Assembly (NCBI RefSeq): GCF_003837865.1
Contig: NZ_RQIS01000006.1
Location: forward strand, 269,289-333,288
Direction: 5' to 3'
DNA from: Paraburkholderia dinghuensis
Lineage (GTDB): Bacteria > Pseudomonadota > Gammaproteobacteria > Burkholderiales > Burkholderiaceae
DNA: 64,000 nt
Shown here: in pieces, positions 19,277-28,373 of the stretch
Numbering within the stretch: position 1 is the first letter of the stretch
Layout of the letters: each line of letters begins with the position of its first letter
Made by a program: the position numbers and the translations under genes
The notes under the pieces: model-generated
What the model saw: the letters and a program-made list of their open reading frames with translations, nothing else
What the model was told of the DNA's origin: nothing
Databases searched by the model: none

Positions 19277-21916
19277 CTACTCTGTTGTAAGACCACCAGC
19301 CTGGGACTGGCAGACGCCTTGCAGGCGTACCAGCGTCTTCTCCGCGTCCTGCGGTGGTACTCGATAACCGAGTGTGCATTTGCTGCTGTCAGCCTGACCC
19401 CAAGTAACGAGCAGTTTTCCGTCCGTGTCGCCCACCCGCGCGTAGAGCTGGCTTCCCTGGCCGACCACGCCAACTTCGTTACCACCGGCGTCCATCACTT
19501 TTCCACCGATAGGCAACGTCCGGCCATCCTCCAGCTGTGCGCTGATAAGTAACGGATAGCCGCGCCGGGTCTTGAACTGTATCCGCGGAACCGCACCTGC
19601 ATAAGGTGCGACACGCTTCTGCGTCTCTTCCAGTTCTGCATTCCCTGCCATGCCTGTCGGGTCCAGCGTAACCACGTTATAGCGATAAGGCGAAAGCGAG
19701 GGGACAATGGCCCGTCCTGCCCCGTTGAGTACAACGCCGGAGGCGGATGTCAGCTTCGCTCCTGCTGCACCCGGCGCGTCGATAATACCGAAAGTATCTC
19801 CGACATAGGGGCCAGCCAAGACACCCTGACGGTCAGCGACGACGACTCCCCGCGCGGTAGCCGTAACCGCTGAGGAACCAGTGGATTTCGTATATCCGGC
19901 GCCAAATGTTCCGAACGAGGTATTCCGGGAAAGGCTCGCCCCCCCACTATTGACATGACTTCTTTGATCTGTCGACTGGTTAATGTTGTAGGAGTATTCC
20001 TGACCAGATCCGAATGACCCCGTCAGGTTGGTCTGGAATAGGGAACCCTCGTCGCTATAGTGGGACACCCCGGTAGTCAAGGTGCTGTTTCTGTTCAAAA
20101 TACGATCCAACGGAATCACGAGCCCCACCGTAACAATGTTCTGGGACTTATCAGCGCCATTTAGAGTTGACGACGGCTGGAGTTGTCGTGAAAAGCCGAT
20201 GTTGTAGGCCACCCTTCCAATTGAACTCTGAAAACCGGCCTGAAATTGCGTATTTGCGCTGAAATTTCCGTAGTAGTTTTGCCGTATCGCATTCATATAT
20301 ACGGAACCCACTTTTCCTAGCGGCTGGTTGAGGCTCAGTTCAAATCGGCTCTTTTGCCGAAATGTATCTGATCGAACATATTTACCCGTATCGTCAATAT
20401 AGTAATATGGAGTCTGCCCACCGGCCAGCGAGTCCAGTAACGATATATATCCCGACGTTGAATAGCGATAGGCGCCGAGCGTTACCGATGTTCCTGTCGG
20501 GCTGTAGGTTGCATTGTACGTTCCCTTGAATTGCCACCCTGTTGACGATGGCAGTGTTTTAAGATCAGATTTGGCGAAGTTAACATTAGCACCAAATGCA
20601 CCGACCCTCGTTGCCAATACGCCGCCTGCCGAAAGTGAGTAATATCTGTTACTGGCTCCAAGCAGCCCCCCGTTTACGGTCAGAAGGTTGTTGATGCCGC
20701 GCTCATACGTCGCCTCGATAAAATTGACGTCGGCGGCGTTCTGGAACGACACATTGGTTCGTCCGGCAGTAAGAGAATAGCGGGACAGACCGGGACGCAA
20801 CGACGTGCTGACGGCGGAAAATGGCACGGTAAAGGAATGGATCTGCCCACTGGCTTCCGTTACCTGAACGTTAAGGTCTCCAGAATTTTGTGTCGGATAC
20901 AGATCATCGATTACGAACTCACCGGGTGGAACGGTAGTTTCGTAAACAACGCTGGCTCCCTGGCGGACGACAACCCTCGCATTGCTTCCTGCAGTTCCCC
21001 TGATGACCGGAGCATACCCCTGCTGGTTCGGAGAGAGCATTCTTTCGTCACTGGTAAGCCTGATACCCCGAAATGCGATGGAATCAAAAAGTGTGCCGCT
21101 CGTTGACGTCTCCCCAATCATGAGGGTGGAGCGTATATCCGGCAAGGCGCGCTGCAAATAGGTATTCCCGCCGGTAAACTTGGTGCCGCTCCTGGGCGTA
21201 TTTCTGACGCTCGAAACATTGCGCAACTGCCACGGGCCGATGTTCAGTCCGCCTTGCAGATAAAAATAGGTTGAATTCAGCGAGTTGCTGCTATAGCTGC
21301 TGGAATTGTGGTAGTAGCTGCCAGAATAGTTAACATAGGCAACAGGATCTCCGCTGTCCCAAGCCGACCTTGGCACATACCCCTTTACCGTACGGTTCAG
21401 GTATGCCTGCGGAATCGTCAAGTCGAGCCGCATCCGGGAAGCATCGAGTGCCACCTGGCCGCCCTTGACTGTGTCCTCTACGAACCCGCAGTCTTGCTGC
21501 GGCTCCATCGTAATAACCTCGTCGTGAACACCCGCTTCAACCAGGAACTCACGCGAAATACAGGGGCGCGTTTTCCCCGGAACAGAAGTGCCTTTGAAAC
21601 TGATCTTTTTGTTCTGGATGAAGTTGCCATTCAGAAAAATGTCGACGGCATACTCACCCGGCAACAGTCCGTTGTCGTTTTCAAACGTCGACAGGTCTGT
21701 CTGGACGCCGCTGCGACCGCGCAAAAAGGCGGAATTAAATACCACAGGGACGGAAACAGGTTCATTTTCGCGGGTTGCAACGACCAGATCAGCTCCGGTT
21801 GCTTCCTCGGCATAACAATAACCGGCAAGGAAAACTGATGCAAGTGCAACACATAGCTTGGACAAACGCGGCCGAAAGGCTTTACCCTGCACATCTAGAT
21901 ATGAACATCTTTTCAT
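19277..21916 (-). CDS. Outer-membrane fimbrial usher (FimD/PapC family)
   Basis: An 879-residue usher. The signal peptide (to about GYCYA) is followed by the N-terminal chaperone-binding domain (FNSAFLRG, FENDNGLLPGEYAVDIFLNG), then the beta-barrel with plug (RGIRLTSDERMLSPNQQGYAPVIRGTA; PPGEFVIDDLYPT), and C-terminal domains ending in a Cys-containing beta domain. Length and block order are normal. It forms the secretion pore and assembly platform for the pilus. It lies between the two chaperone genes. No lesion was seen. Confidence 0.95.
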   Translation of the reverse strand: MKRCSYLDVQGKAFRPRLSKLCVALASVFLAGYCYAEEATGADLVVATRENEPVSVPVVFNSAFLRGRSGVQTDLSTFENDNGLLPGEYAVDIFLNGNFIQNKKISFKGTSVPGKTRPCISREFLVEAGVHDEVITMEPQQDCGFVEDTVKGGQVALDASRMRLDLTIPQAYLNRTVKGYVPRSAWDSGDPVAYVNYSGSYYHNSSSYSSNSLNSTYFYLQGGLNIGPWQLRNVSSVRNTPRSGTKFTGGNTYLQRALPDIRSTLMIGETSTSGTLFDSIAFRGIRLTSDERMLSPNQQGYAPVIRGTAGSNARVVVRQGASVVYETTVPPGEFVIDDLYPTQNSGDLNVQVTEASGQIHSFTVPFSAVSTSLRPGLSRYSLTAGRTNVSFQNAADVNFIEATYERGINNLLTVNGGLLGASNRYYSLSAGGVLATRVGAFGANVNFAKSDLKTLPSSTGWQFKGTYNATYSPTGTSVTLGAYRYSTSGYISLLDSLAGGQTPYYYIDDTGKYVRSDTFRQKSRFELSLNQPLGKVGSVYMNAIRQNYYGNFSANTQFQAGFQSSIGRVAYNIGFSRQLQPSSTLNGADKSQNIVTVGLVIPLDRILNRNSTLTTGVSHYSDEGSLFQTNLTGSFGSGQEYSYNINQSTDQRSHVNSGGASLSRNTSFGTFGAGYTKSTGSSAVTATARGVVVADRQGVLAGPYVGDTFGIIDAPGAAGAKLTSASGVVLNGAGRAIVPSLSPYRYNVVTLDPTGMAGNAELEETQKRVAPYAGAVPRIQFKTRRGYPLLISAQLEDGRTLPIGGKVMDAGGNEVGVVGQGSQLYARVGDTDGKLLVTWGQADSSKCTLGYRVPPQDAEKTLVRLQGVCQSQAGGLTTE

Positions 21917-22009
21917 GGCGCTATCCAGTCACATACCCCGTTCACCGATCTCTAATACATCGGTATCCTAAATATAAATTTACCTATCATCCTGATTCAC
22001 AGGATAGAG

Positions 22010-22789
22010 TTATAGGGAAATATCAGCCTTTGACATTCTTGCGTTGCCCCGATCGTCTATCAGAGAAAATTCCACAGTAGAAGGCGATGAGATTGGTTCA
22101 TGCCCTGACAGCTTCCAGCTGATGGACGAAAACGGCGCCAGTGTCACGTTCTTGTCGAACTTGACAGGATGGGTGTCGTTGCCAGACTTAACGGCGGCAT
22201 CCTCCATGAACGTGGCGTAATAACCGGTTTGATTGGATGCCTCCAACCAATAATCACCCTTCTCTTTCCTTATGCCAAACCTGATGTTTTTCGCTAAATC
22301 GCCCACGTCACCCTTTATGCCTGACGGACGGTATATCAGTTTGACTTGATTCAGGAATGAAATGGTTATCCTGGCGGTGCCGGATTGTTGTGATAACGCA
22401 CTGTTGGGCGGAATCTGCAAGAAATTCAGCCAGAACAATGTTTCCCTATCCGCGGGCAGGGCGGCGGCTGCGCTGTTGAAAATGATGCGGACCGTCTGCT
22501 CGCTGCCCGCATTGATTCTGAATAATGGCGGCGCAACAAAGAACGGGGTTTCTTCGGCATTCGTCGGAGGGACTCCCTTGCCGTCATCTACCCATACCTG
22601 CATCAAATTCGGCGCACGATCATGGTTGGCAAATCGCGCAGTCACAAATTCCGTTCCAGCAGGATAAATGATGCGCGTTCCATACATGACCACTCCAGCG
22701 GATGCCGATAACGGGATGAGCGCATGCAAACCCAGTATCAGCAGATACGCTGAATATCTAATGAAATTACGGACTTTAATCGCAAACAT
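22010..22789 (-). CDS. Fimbrial periplasmic chaperone, first copy
   Basis: A 259-residue PapD-like chaperone with signal peptide (LLILGLHALIPLSASA) and Ig-domain blocks VVMYGTRIIYPAGTEFVTARFANH and PFFVAPPLFRINAGSEQTVRIIFN. It lies between the major pilin and the usher, the common place for a chaperone. It differs clearly from the second chaperone at the operon end, so the two may serve different subunits (major pilin and tip adhesin). That division of labour is inferred. Confidence 0.93.
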   Translation of the reverse strand: MFAIKVRNFIRYSAYLLILGLHALIPLSASAGVVMYGTRIIYPAGTEFVTARFANHDRAPNLMQVWVDDGKGVPPTNAEETPFFVAPPLFRINAGSEQTVRIIFNSAAAALPADRETLFWLNFLQIPPNSALSQQSGTARITISFLNQVKLIYRPSGIKGDVGDLAKNIRFGIRKEKGDYWLEASNQTGYYATFMEDAAVKSGNDTHPVKFDKNVTLAPFSSISWKLSGHEPISSPSTVEFSLIDDRGNARMSKADISL

Positions 22790-22858
22790 TTGTGTTTCTC
22801 TGGTGCCGGATACTCAGATGCCATCCCTTGCGGGCCATCATGCTGAAAAGGCGGGAGA

Positions 22859-22895
22859 GGAAGATAAGGATCTGTATTCCAGACCCCTATCTTCC
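22859..22895 (-). terminator. Attenuator-like hairpin after the major pilin gene
   Basis: A 16-bp stem with two G-U-type positions (GGAAGATAGGGGTCTG against CAGATCCTTATCTTCC) and a 5-base loop, starting 17 bases after the pilin stop. CTCTCCCGCCTTTT follows. Partial termination here would give more pilin than chaperone and usher mRNA, as known in other chaperone-usher operons. Confidence 0.65.
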
Positions 22896-22911
22896 CTAGC
22901 CCTGTCAGGCT

Positions 22912-23448
22912 TTATTGCGTACGGAGCGCGTAGGTCGCGGTTGTACTGATGAGCCCCGGGACGACGCCAGCGGTATCCTTGACGTAGTAGTACGCCATCA
23001 TCGGAATGGTTGCGGCATTGTTGACTGTGGGCACATAAGTTACCGGAGTGGTATCACCCACAACGACCTGCGTCGTAGGTGCCGTACCATCCATCACCTG
23101 GATCTGCACGGCATCCGAACCGTAACCCGCCACGTCCGTCAGGTTGCCCGAAGCGGCATCGTAGGTACTGGACGCCAACACTGCGCCCACTGCCGTAGCA
23201 GTGACGGGACAATTCTGGACCTGGATCGAGAAGGGGGCGCTGATGGCGTCATATTGACCAACGGCGGTGAGTGCACTCGCAGCGACTTGGTCCAACACTA
23301 CGGTATAGTCGCCATTGTTCGCGACCGGTTCACACGTCGTCTCCACAACTTCACCGTTGAAGGTGATGACGTTGTTGGCATGTGCCAGACCGGATGCCAT
23401 CGCGCAAACCGACACGCCGACTGCAATAGCCAGTTTTTTGATTTCCAT
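22912..23448 (-). CDS. Major fimbrial subunit (type 1 pilin family)
   Basis: A 178-residue pilin. The start is the Met at 23448, directly preceded by AAGGAGT. The signal peptide ends ASGLAHA, and the mature chain opens NNVITFNGEVVETTCEP, the donor-strand N-terminus and first conserved Cys. The second Cys follows in IQVQNCP. The chain ends in aromatic/beta residues (ATYALRTQ), as pilins do for chaperone binding. It should be the shaft subunit. It has its own upstream space with a palindrome (23529-23551), so it may have a separate promoter. Confidence 0.92.
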   Translation of the reverse strand: MEIKKLAIAVGVSVCAMASGLAHANNVITFNGEVVETTCEPVANNGDYTVVLDQVAASALTAVGQYDAISAPFSIQVQNCPVTATAVGAVLASSTYDAASGNLTDVAGYGSDAVQIQVMDGTAPTTQVVVGDTTPVTYVPTVNNAATIPMMAYYYVKDTAGVVPGLISTTATYALRTQ

Positions 23449-23528
23449 TTGATACTCCTTACATTTCAATAGTCATGCGTCGAGCACGACAGGGCACTCC
23501 AGCGACATAACGCTACTGGATCTGTAAT

Positions 23529-23551
23529 TACATCGCGCAGATTGCGATGTA
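23529..23551 (-). promoter_or_regulatory. Palindrome upstream of the pilin gene
   Basis: An inverted repeat TACATCGC - 7 bases - GCGATGTA, with further imperfect symmetry outside (TAAT/ATTA), starting about 80 bases upstream of the pilin start codon. Its place fits an activator or repressor site; the binding protein is unknown. The nearby NarL-class regulators are candidates. Confidence 0.5.
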
Positions 23552-23600
23552 TTAATCTGTTATCGTGTAAGCGTCACCGACACTTATCTTGCAGCCCCGT

Positions 23601-24914
23601 TTATGGCTGATTGACAAGCACATTTACGGTCGCAGACACGTTACCGGCAGTAATTTCGCTAGCGGATACGCTTGGCAACTGTTCCATCCTTGCTTCAAAG
23701 CTCTCCGTATACTCGGTATATCCTGCGGTTGCGGACGCGCCAGATGAGTCAGGATTTACGGTGTACCATCCCTGATCCTGAGTCTGTGAACTGGCCACAC
23801 TGCAGTTCGAATTGTTTTGCGTATCCGTACTAATGCCGGAACATCCTGAATTCTGCACCCAGTAACGACTGGTTGTCTCACCGTTACGTCGATAGACAAT
23901 TCCGACACCATTGGCACTACCAGTTGAATTATCTGACTCCAGATAACGATAATCAGTACTCAGTAGATTTGATCTATTCTGCGGTTCAAAGCCAATGCGC
24001 AGACTGCTGACTGGTGAGTTTGTTGTACTGCATTCATAAGTCACAACAAACGGTGACCAGGATGCACCGCTTGCGGCGATGGTTGACACAGACTGCGTTC
24101 CCAGGCTCACACTTTGCGGAACCTGCGTAATACCGCAGGCCGGAGACGCATCCTGTGAATATTCTGAGACCAATCTTATATAGCCATAGTCAGAATCGGT
24201 GGATCCAGATGTTGCTGATAACACATATCCAATGCGCCCAATCATGCGATCGCTGGTTCCGGCAGTATTGGAGTCATAAGCCGAGCGAATTAGTACCAGA
24301 CGAATGCTAGGGAAGTCACTTGCCGTGATGACAAATGGATAACTCGCACAATCCGCGGCGGTAAGTGTGCCATTCGCCGTGCAACTCTTATAAGTCAGAG
24401 GTGTAAAAATCACGGCGGTATTGCTTGCACCAAGGCTGTCGTTACGGATGAGCTCCCTTTCAGTGCCGTTAGGCATCTCGGCATACAGCTTCCAGCCAAC
24501 GGGAGAGTATTGAGTGGAAGTTGCCTGAAACGCCGTATAGTAATACTGGAGCCCGTTGTATGAAAAACCGCCTCCCAGTTGATACGTATCGTCGAGGCGT
24601 AAGGCTGCTCCTGCGGCAGCAGCGTCACTTTCAGCCGTACACTTCATGAGCACAGCGTTCGGACTGCTTGCGAGCAAGGTGCTCATGGGAAATGTCTGAT
24701 CGAAAAGAACAGTCCCCAAAGGCTGGAATCGTTGAGCCAGAACCTGTACGGAACTTGGACCAATCGGATTGTTTTCCGCTCGGCTCCAGTAGTTGGTCGA
24801 GCTGGACGCCTGATATATACATGCGCCGATAGCCGCATGGGAAAAAAGTAGTCCTGAAAATAGGACTGTGATAATTGAAATAATTATCTTCAGGTTGTCG
24901 GATATCTTTTCCAT
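23601..24914 (-). CDS. Two-domain fimbrial tip adhesin
   Basis: A 437-residue fimbrial protein, much longer than a shaft pilin. The signal peptide is about residues 1-31 (to AAIGA). The N-terminal ~235 residues are a lectin-like receptor domain without close recognition. From ACGITQVPQSVSLG onward it is a C-terminal pilin domain ending in alternating hydrophobics (GNVSATVNVLVNQ), the chaperone-binding strand. It is the first gene of the operon, 152 bases upstream of the pilin, which is unusual because adhesins are often last. The ligand is unknown. Confidence 0.85.
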   Translation of the reverse strand: MEKISDNLKIIISIITVLFSGLLFSHAAIGACIYQASSSTNYWSRAENNPIGPSSVQVLAQRFQPLGTVLFDQTFPMSTLLASSPNAVLMKCTAESDAAAAGAALRLDDTYQLGGGFSYNGLQYYYTAFQATSTQYSPVGWKLYAEMPNGTERELIRNDSLGASNTAVIFTPLTYKSCTANGTLTAADCASYPFVITASDFPSIRLVLIRSAYDSNTAGTSDRMIGRIGYVLSATSGSTDSDYGYIRLVSEYSQDASPACGITQVPQSVSLGTQSVSTIAASGASWSPFVVTYECSTTNSPVSSLRIGFEPQNRSNLLSTDYRYLESDNSTGSANGVGIVYRRNGETTSRYWVQNSGCSGISTDTQNNSNCSVASSQTQDQGWYTVNPDSSGASATAGYTEYTESFEARMEQLPSVSASEITAGNVSATVNVLVNQP

Positions 24915-25519
24915 CGCTAACCATTACCTGCAGAGCAAATTGTGAAACTTGCACTTGTTGATCAAGGCTGCACGGGCAACACATCTGCGCAGACCATCGC
25001 CCCATCGTCGTGCAGCGCCAGATCACTATGAACATTCGCCGCGTTACTGAAGAATCCGTGAACGACAATGATCTCGCCATAGAACGTCGCAATCACGGAC
25101 TTCCGCCCTTCCCTTTATCTCCAGCACACCACTTGAACTGCCTCGGATTTCACTTAAGAATCCCTACCTCCATTACAAGCCACTTTCACTCAGATCGCTA
25201 TAAGTCACTTCTTGAATCTCTGCGCAATTGAATAGGATTTATCTCGCACCTGGACAAAATTGATGTCCGTCATGTTTTTATTCCGTAGTGCATATCATCT
25301 GATCAGTTACAGACGTGCAGTCCAACAGCGATGTAACACCCGCTCCAACCAAGAAGCGGCGACGACGATGAGATCCGGCGGACGTTGGGGGAGCGCAGGG
25401 CCGTCAGGCGGACTCGGACCTGATGTCGCCACGCGCATTTTCGGTTCCGTATCGTGAACCCGGGTATCTGTCCCTGCATTACTGATGGGAACTCCACGCC
25501 ACTTTCGGCTGCACAGCCC
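24915..25519. other. Non-coding region between the fimbrial operon and the Asp-less regulator
   Basis: About 600 bases, moderately AT-rich, presumably holding the adhesin promoter. A sequence TTAAGAATCCCTA near 25154 partly resembles an RcsB-type box. No convincing gene is seen. Confidence 0.4.
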
Positions 25520-26182
25520 TCACATTTCCGAAATTGTGGGGTGGAGCATCCCTGATTCGAACGCGTACTGATACAATTCGGCCTCGCTGGAAACTCCAAG
25601 TTTTTTCATCGCCTTTATTTTTTGCGCGCTGACTGTCTGTACCGCTCGATGCTTGTATTCCGCGATCTCAGTGATCGACATGCCAGACGCGATCAACCGG
25701 ATTACCTCCATTTCACGCTGGCTCAACTCCTGAGACTTTGATCCGGCAACAGATATACGACCGGCCGCGTTCGACATGGCATCGCCTGCTGCCGGAAAAT
25801 ATACTGCGCCCGCGTAGACTGTATGAATGGCTATGATCAGATGATCAATTTGATCGCTCTTGTTTATCACCGAGCGAACACCAAGCTTCAGGAGCTGCTT
25901 GGTTATCGCGTGATTGCGGATCATCGTGAATACGACGATCTTAAGATCCGGAAATTGTCGACGAATATCTTCAATTAACCTAAGGCCACCACCTTTTATA
26001 CCACCGGACGACAAAAGACCCGTGACGAGCACATCGCACCCCCCCCCGCTCACAAGACGCGGGATTTCGTCAGGACTTCCAGCTTCACCAATAACATCTA
26101 TGGTGTTTATATTGCTAAGAAAATATGACAACCCCACAATAACCACCGGATGTTGATCGGCAAGTACGACTTTGATTTTCAT
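25520..26182 (-). CDS. NarL/RcsB-class regulator lacking the phosphoacceptor Asp
   Basis: A 220-residue response-regulator-like protein. The receiver domain starts MKIKVVLADQHPVV, and the C-terminal LuxR-type helix-turn-helix (LSQREMEVIRLIASGMSITEIAEYKHRAVQTVSAQ) is intact. At the position of the phosphorylated Asp the sequence reads DVLVTG (Gly55); the acidic pair near residue 9 is reduced to one Asp (ADQ). The switch Thr (VVFTM) and the Lys (INKS) remain. Phosphorylation by a kinase is therefore unlikely. It resembles RcsA/BglJ-type auxiliary partners by logic, not by demonstrated homology. It lies upstream of the fimbrial operon on the same strand. Confidence 0.9.
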   Translation of the reverse strand: MKIKVVLADQHPVVIVGLSYFLSNINTIDVIGEAGSPDEIPRLVSGGGCDVLVTGLLSSGGIKGGGLRLIEDIRRQFPDLKIVVFTMIRNHAITKQLLKLGVRSVINKSDQIDHLIIAIHTVYAGAVYFPAAGDAMSNAAGRISVAGSKSQELSQREMEVIRLIASGMSITEIAEYKHRAVQTVSAQKIKAMKKLGVSSEAELYQYAFESGMLHPTISEM

Positions 26183-26743
26183 GATGCAATTACTCCAGGT
26201 AGCGCTGCAGCAAGGCGCCACAGTCTGTTCGGCCCACCCGCACGCCGAAGATCGTCAGACGTCGGTCCGATGCTTCGAGTACGTCGGCAAACAAGTGTCC
26301 TGAGCGGCGGCTTTAGCCGAATCGAAGCAGATTCTGAACTGCGAGACCCGACGGCCAGACGATGGCGCCAACACGTCCGTCACCGACAGTTCTAGCGCAT
26401 CGCATTCGATGACAAATGGCCGAATTCTGATTCCTCGATAGTGCTTCGCGTCACCGTCATCATTGACTCCATGGATAACGCAATCTGGGACTAGTAAATT
26501 GCCACTCGAACGATTTCGAAAGATCAACGACTGCAGTGGAATTACTTGCAGCCTCTTTCATTTCATATTAATTTATGAAAATGAAGATTAAGCCCGGCAA
26601 TTCAGGTCATGAAGCCATGGCTATCTCTCGCCAAGACAATGCAATTTCCGCTGGATTGCTTTCAGCCCATACTAGATTCTCGCGGGCATGTTCATCGAGT
26701 GCCATGACTGTAATTTACATAACCGCCGCATTATTTCCATTTG
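26183..26743. other. Upstream region of the Asp-less regulator
   Basis: About 560 bases. A minus-strand frame at 26255-26527 (90 codons) is open, but I could not recognise it and its start is unsupported. The rest is AT-rich and may hold the regulator promoter. Confidence 0.3.
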
Positions 26744-26905
26744 GACCAGTATGAAATACCCTCCGAAATGCGTAGGACTATTCAGAGCCACCCAGCAATT
26801 TTGATTAGTATGAAAGTTTTCTCCAGACGCGTAGGATTATTCAGAGCTGAAGAAAACATGTGGACTAGTATGAAATGTCTTTTAAAGTGCGTAAGATTAT
26901 TCAGA
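26744..26905. repeat. Three tandem ~60-bp repeats with Rcs-box-like blocks
   Basis: Units begin at 26744, 26803 and 26863 (periods 59 and 60). Each has GAYYAGTATGAAA and, exactly 22 bases from the AGTATGAAA start, GCGTARGAYTATTCAGA; the sequence between and after these blocks is divergent. The second block contains TAAGATTATTCAGA in unit 3, which is close to the enterobacterial RcsAB box (TAAGAATATTCCTA). The conserved blocks with free spacers suggest protein-binding sites rather than a coding or CRISPR repeat. Confidence 0.8.
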
Positions 26906-27076
26906 ATTGCGCGTTGATCATATACGTTAACTATTCTATTTTCAGTAGCTGGCCCCTGCCGGGAACCGCGGTCACGACGTGACGTGAACCGATGTTGCCG
27001 AACGCATGCTAAACAGCGTCCGGGAGGGTCGGGACGTCTTTACCGGCCCAGGAAACTGTGATGGCGTGGAGACCAG

Positions 27077-27541
27077 TTAGGCGAAGTTAGTGCAATTTGG
27101 TCGACTGGCGTTACCAGACGCGTGCCGCTGCGATGAACACCGGGCACCCCACACATCGTGCACAGACGAAACTCGCCGATATGGCTTCGCGTGAACGCGC
27201 GCCTTGCCGTTAGCCGTTCGCAAAGTACGCCGCTTTCTTTGGAGTGCCGCGCTCCCCGGTCTTGCGCGTGAGTTCGGCATTCAGCCGCCGTATCTCAGCG
27301 TTCTGGTTCAGTTCATTCCGTACACGACATTCGGCTTCTCGAACTTCATCTTCCAGGCATACAGGCTGTGGGTCGTGACGCCCAATCGCTGCGCCACATC
27401 CGCCACCGAATGACCGCGCTCGCTCACCTGTTTGAGTGCTTCAATCTTGAACTCATCCGTGTACCGCTTGCTGCTCATATAGACCCCTTCGGTTGCCAGA
27501 AATTATGGCTCAAAGGTGTCTATGAAACTCTGGCCGGTCCA
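27077..27541 (-). pseudogene. IS3-family element remnant (orfA with frameshift, orfB stub)
   Basis: The right end at 27541 reads TGGACCGGCCAGAG on the minus strand, a plausible terminus. From ATG 27478 the frame gives an orfA start, SSKRYTDEFKIEALKQVSER, then HSVADVAQRLGVTTHSLYAWK. A one-base indel near GVVYG shifts it to NELNQNAEIRRLNAELTRKTGERGTPKKAAYFANG. A few orfB-like residues (FRLCTMCGVPGVHRSG) follow before the element breaks off near 27077. It is non-functional debris. Confidence 0.75.
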
Positions 27542-27755
27542 AGCCGCTGTTGGCGAAAGCCGGAAAGGTCCTGGTTCTATTTACTGGCAATTCGCAATAA
27601 TCAGATTGCCTGAGCCTGCAGTAATTTGAATAATTTGAGCAGCCATCTCGTTCATTGACATAGACAGGCACCGGTTGTCTACGAGAAGTTCGTGACGTTC
27701 ATGCATTATTTGGCAAAAGCTCGCATCTATTCACCGGGCCTTTGAGGCGGAACGG

Positions 27756-28358
27756 ATGGCGACAACAATCAGATCCGTCGCCAAATGCTATCCAAGATGG
27801 ACCAGTCGATCGCCCACAGATGAACCCTCAATCGACTGCATTTTTCCGGGCAGCGAGAGCACACCGAACTGTGACGCCGTGGCAACCAACAAGAAGAAGC
27901 TGTTGTTGATCTATCCGCCACTCACTATGCCGACCGCCCCTCCGATCGGTGCGCCGCTGCTCAAGGGTTATATCGAGTGCGAGCTGCCAGAATGGGAAGT
28001 CAAAGTGATTGGTCTCAACATTTGGAGCTACGGCGTGCTATTTGAGCGCATTCGCGATGGCTCGCTCAAGTTCGCACCCAACACGTTCCCGCGCGGCGCT
28101 TCCGATGTTGAAGATCTACTAAGGATCGCCGACTTTTTTCTCGGTAAGGGTCCGGATGACTTTTATCTGGATGGCGAATCTTACGATCGCTACGGCACGC
28201 CGCTAGAGCGCAATTATTCCCCAGTTCCAGTCGTGCCGCTCCTGCTTTCGCGCGGTTGCTGTTGGCGGCGCTGTACATTCTGCGTGCACTACATGTCCGC
28301 CGGACTGACCTATCGTGTACACGGCCTTGAGCACACCATCGAAACGGTCCAACATTGA
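27756..28358 (+). pseudogene. Truncated cobalamin-binding radical SAM protein
   Basis: A 200-residue frame. It contains a B12-binding-domain start (KKKLLLIYPPLTMPTAPPIGA), then a shortened middle, then the radical SAM cluster-binding motif RGCCWRRCTFC (CxxxCxxC). It stops about 27 residues later at TVQH. B12-radical SAM proteins are normally 400-650 residues, so most of the catalytic barrel is missing and the middle also looks deleted. The first ~40 residues do not look native. Before decay it may have been a peptide- or lipid-modifying enzyme. It lies between IS3 remnants. Confidence 0.75.
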
Positions 28359-28373
28359 CAAACACAGCAGACA

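Noticed and set aside
26255..26527. A 90-codon minus-strand frame upstream of the Asp-less regulator
   Set aside because: No recognisable family, no ribosome site, and odd composition; it cannot be supported as a gene.
26744..26905. Possible short CRISPR array
   Set aside because: Only three units, with two separate conserved blocks and degenerate linkers, and no cas genes nearby.
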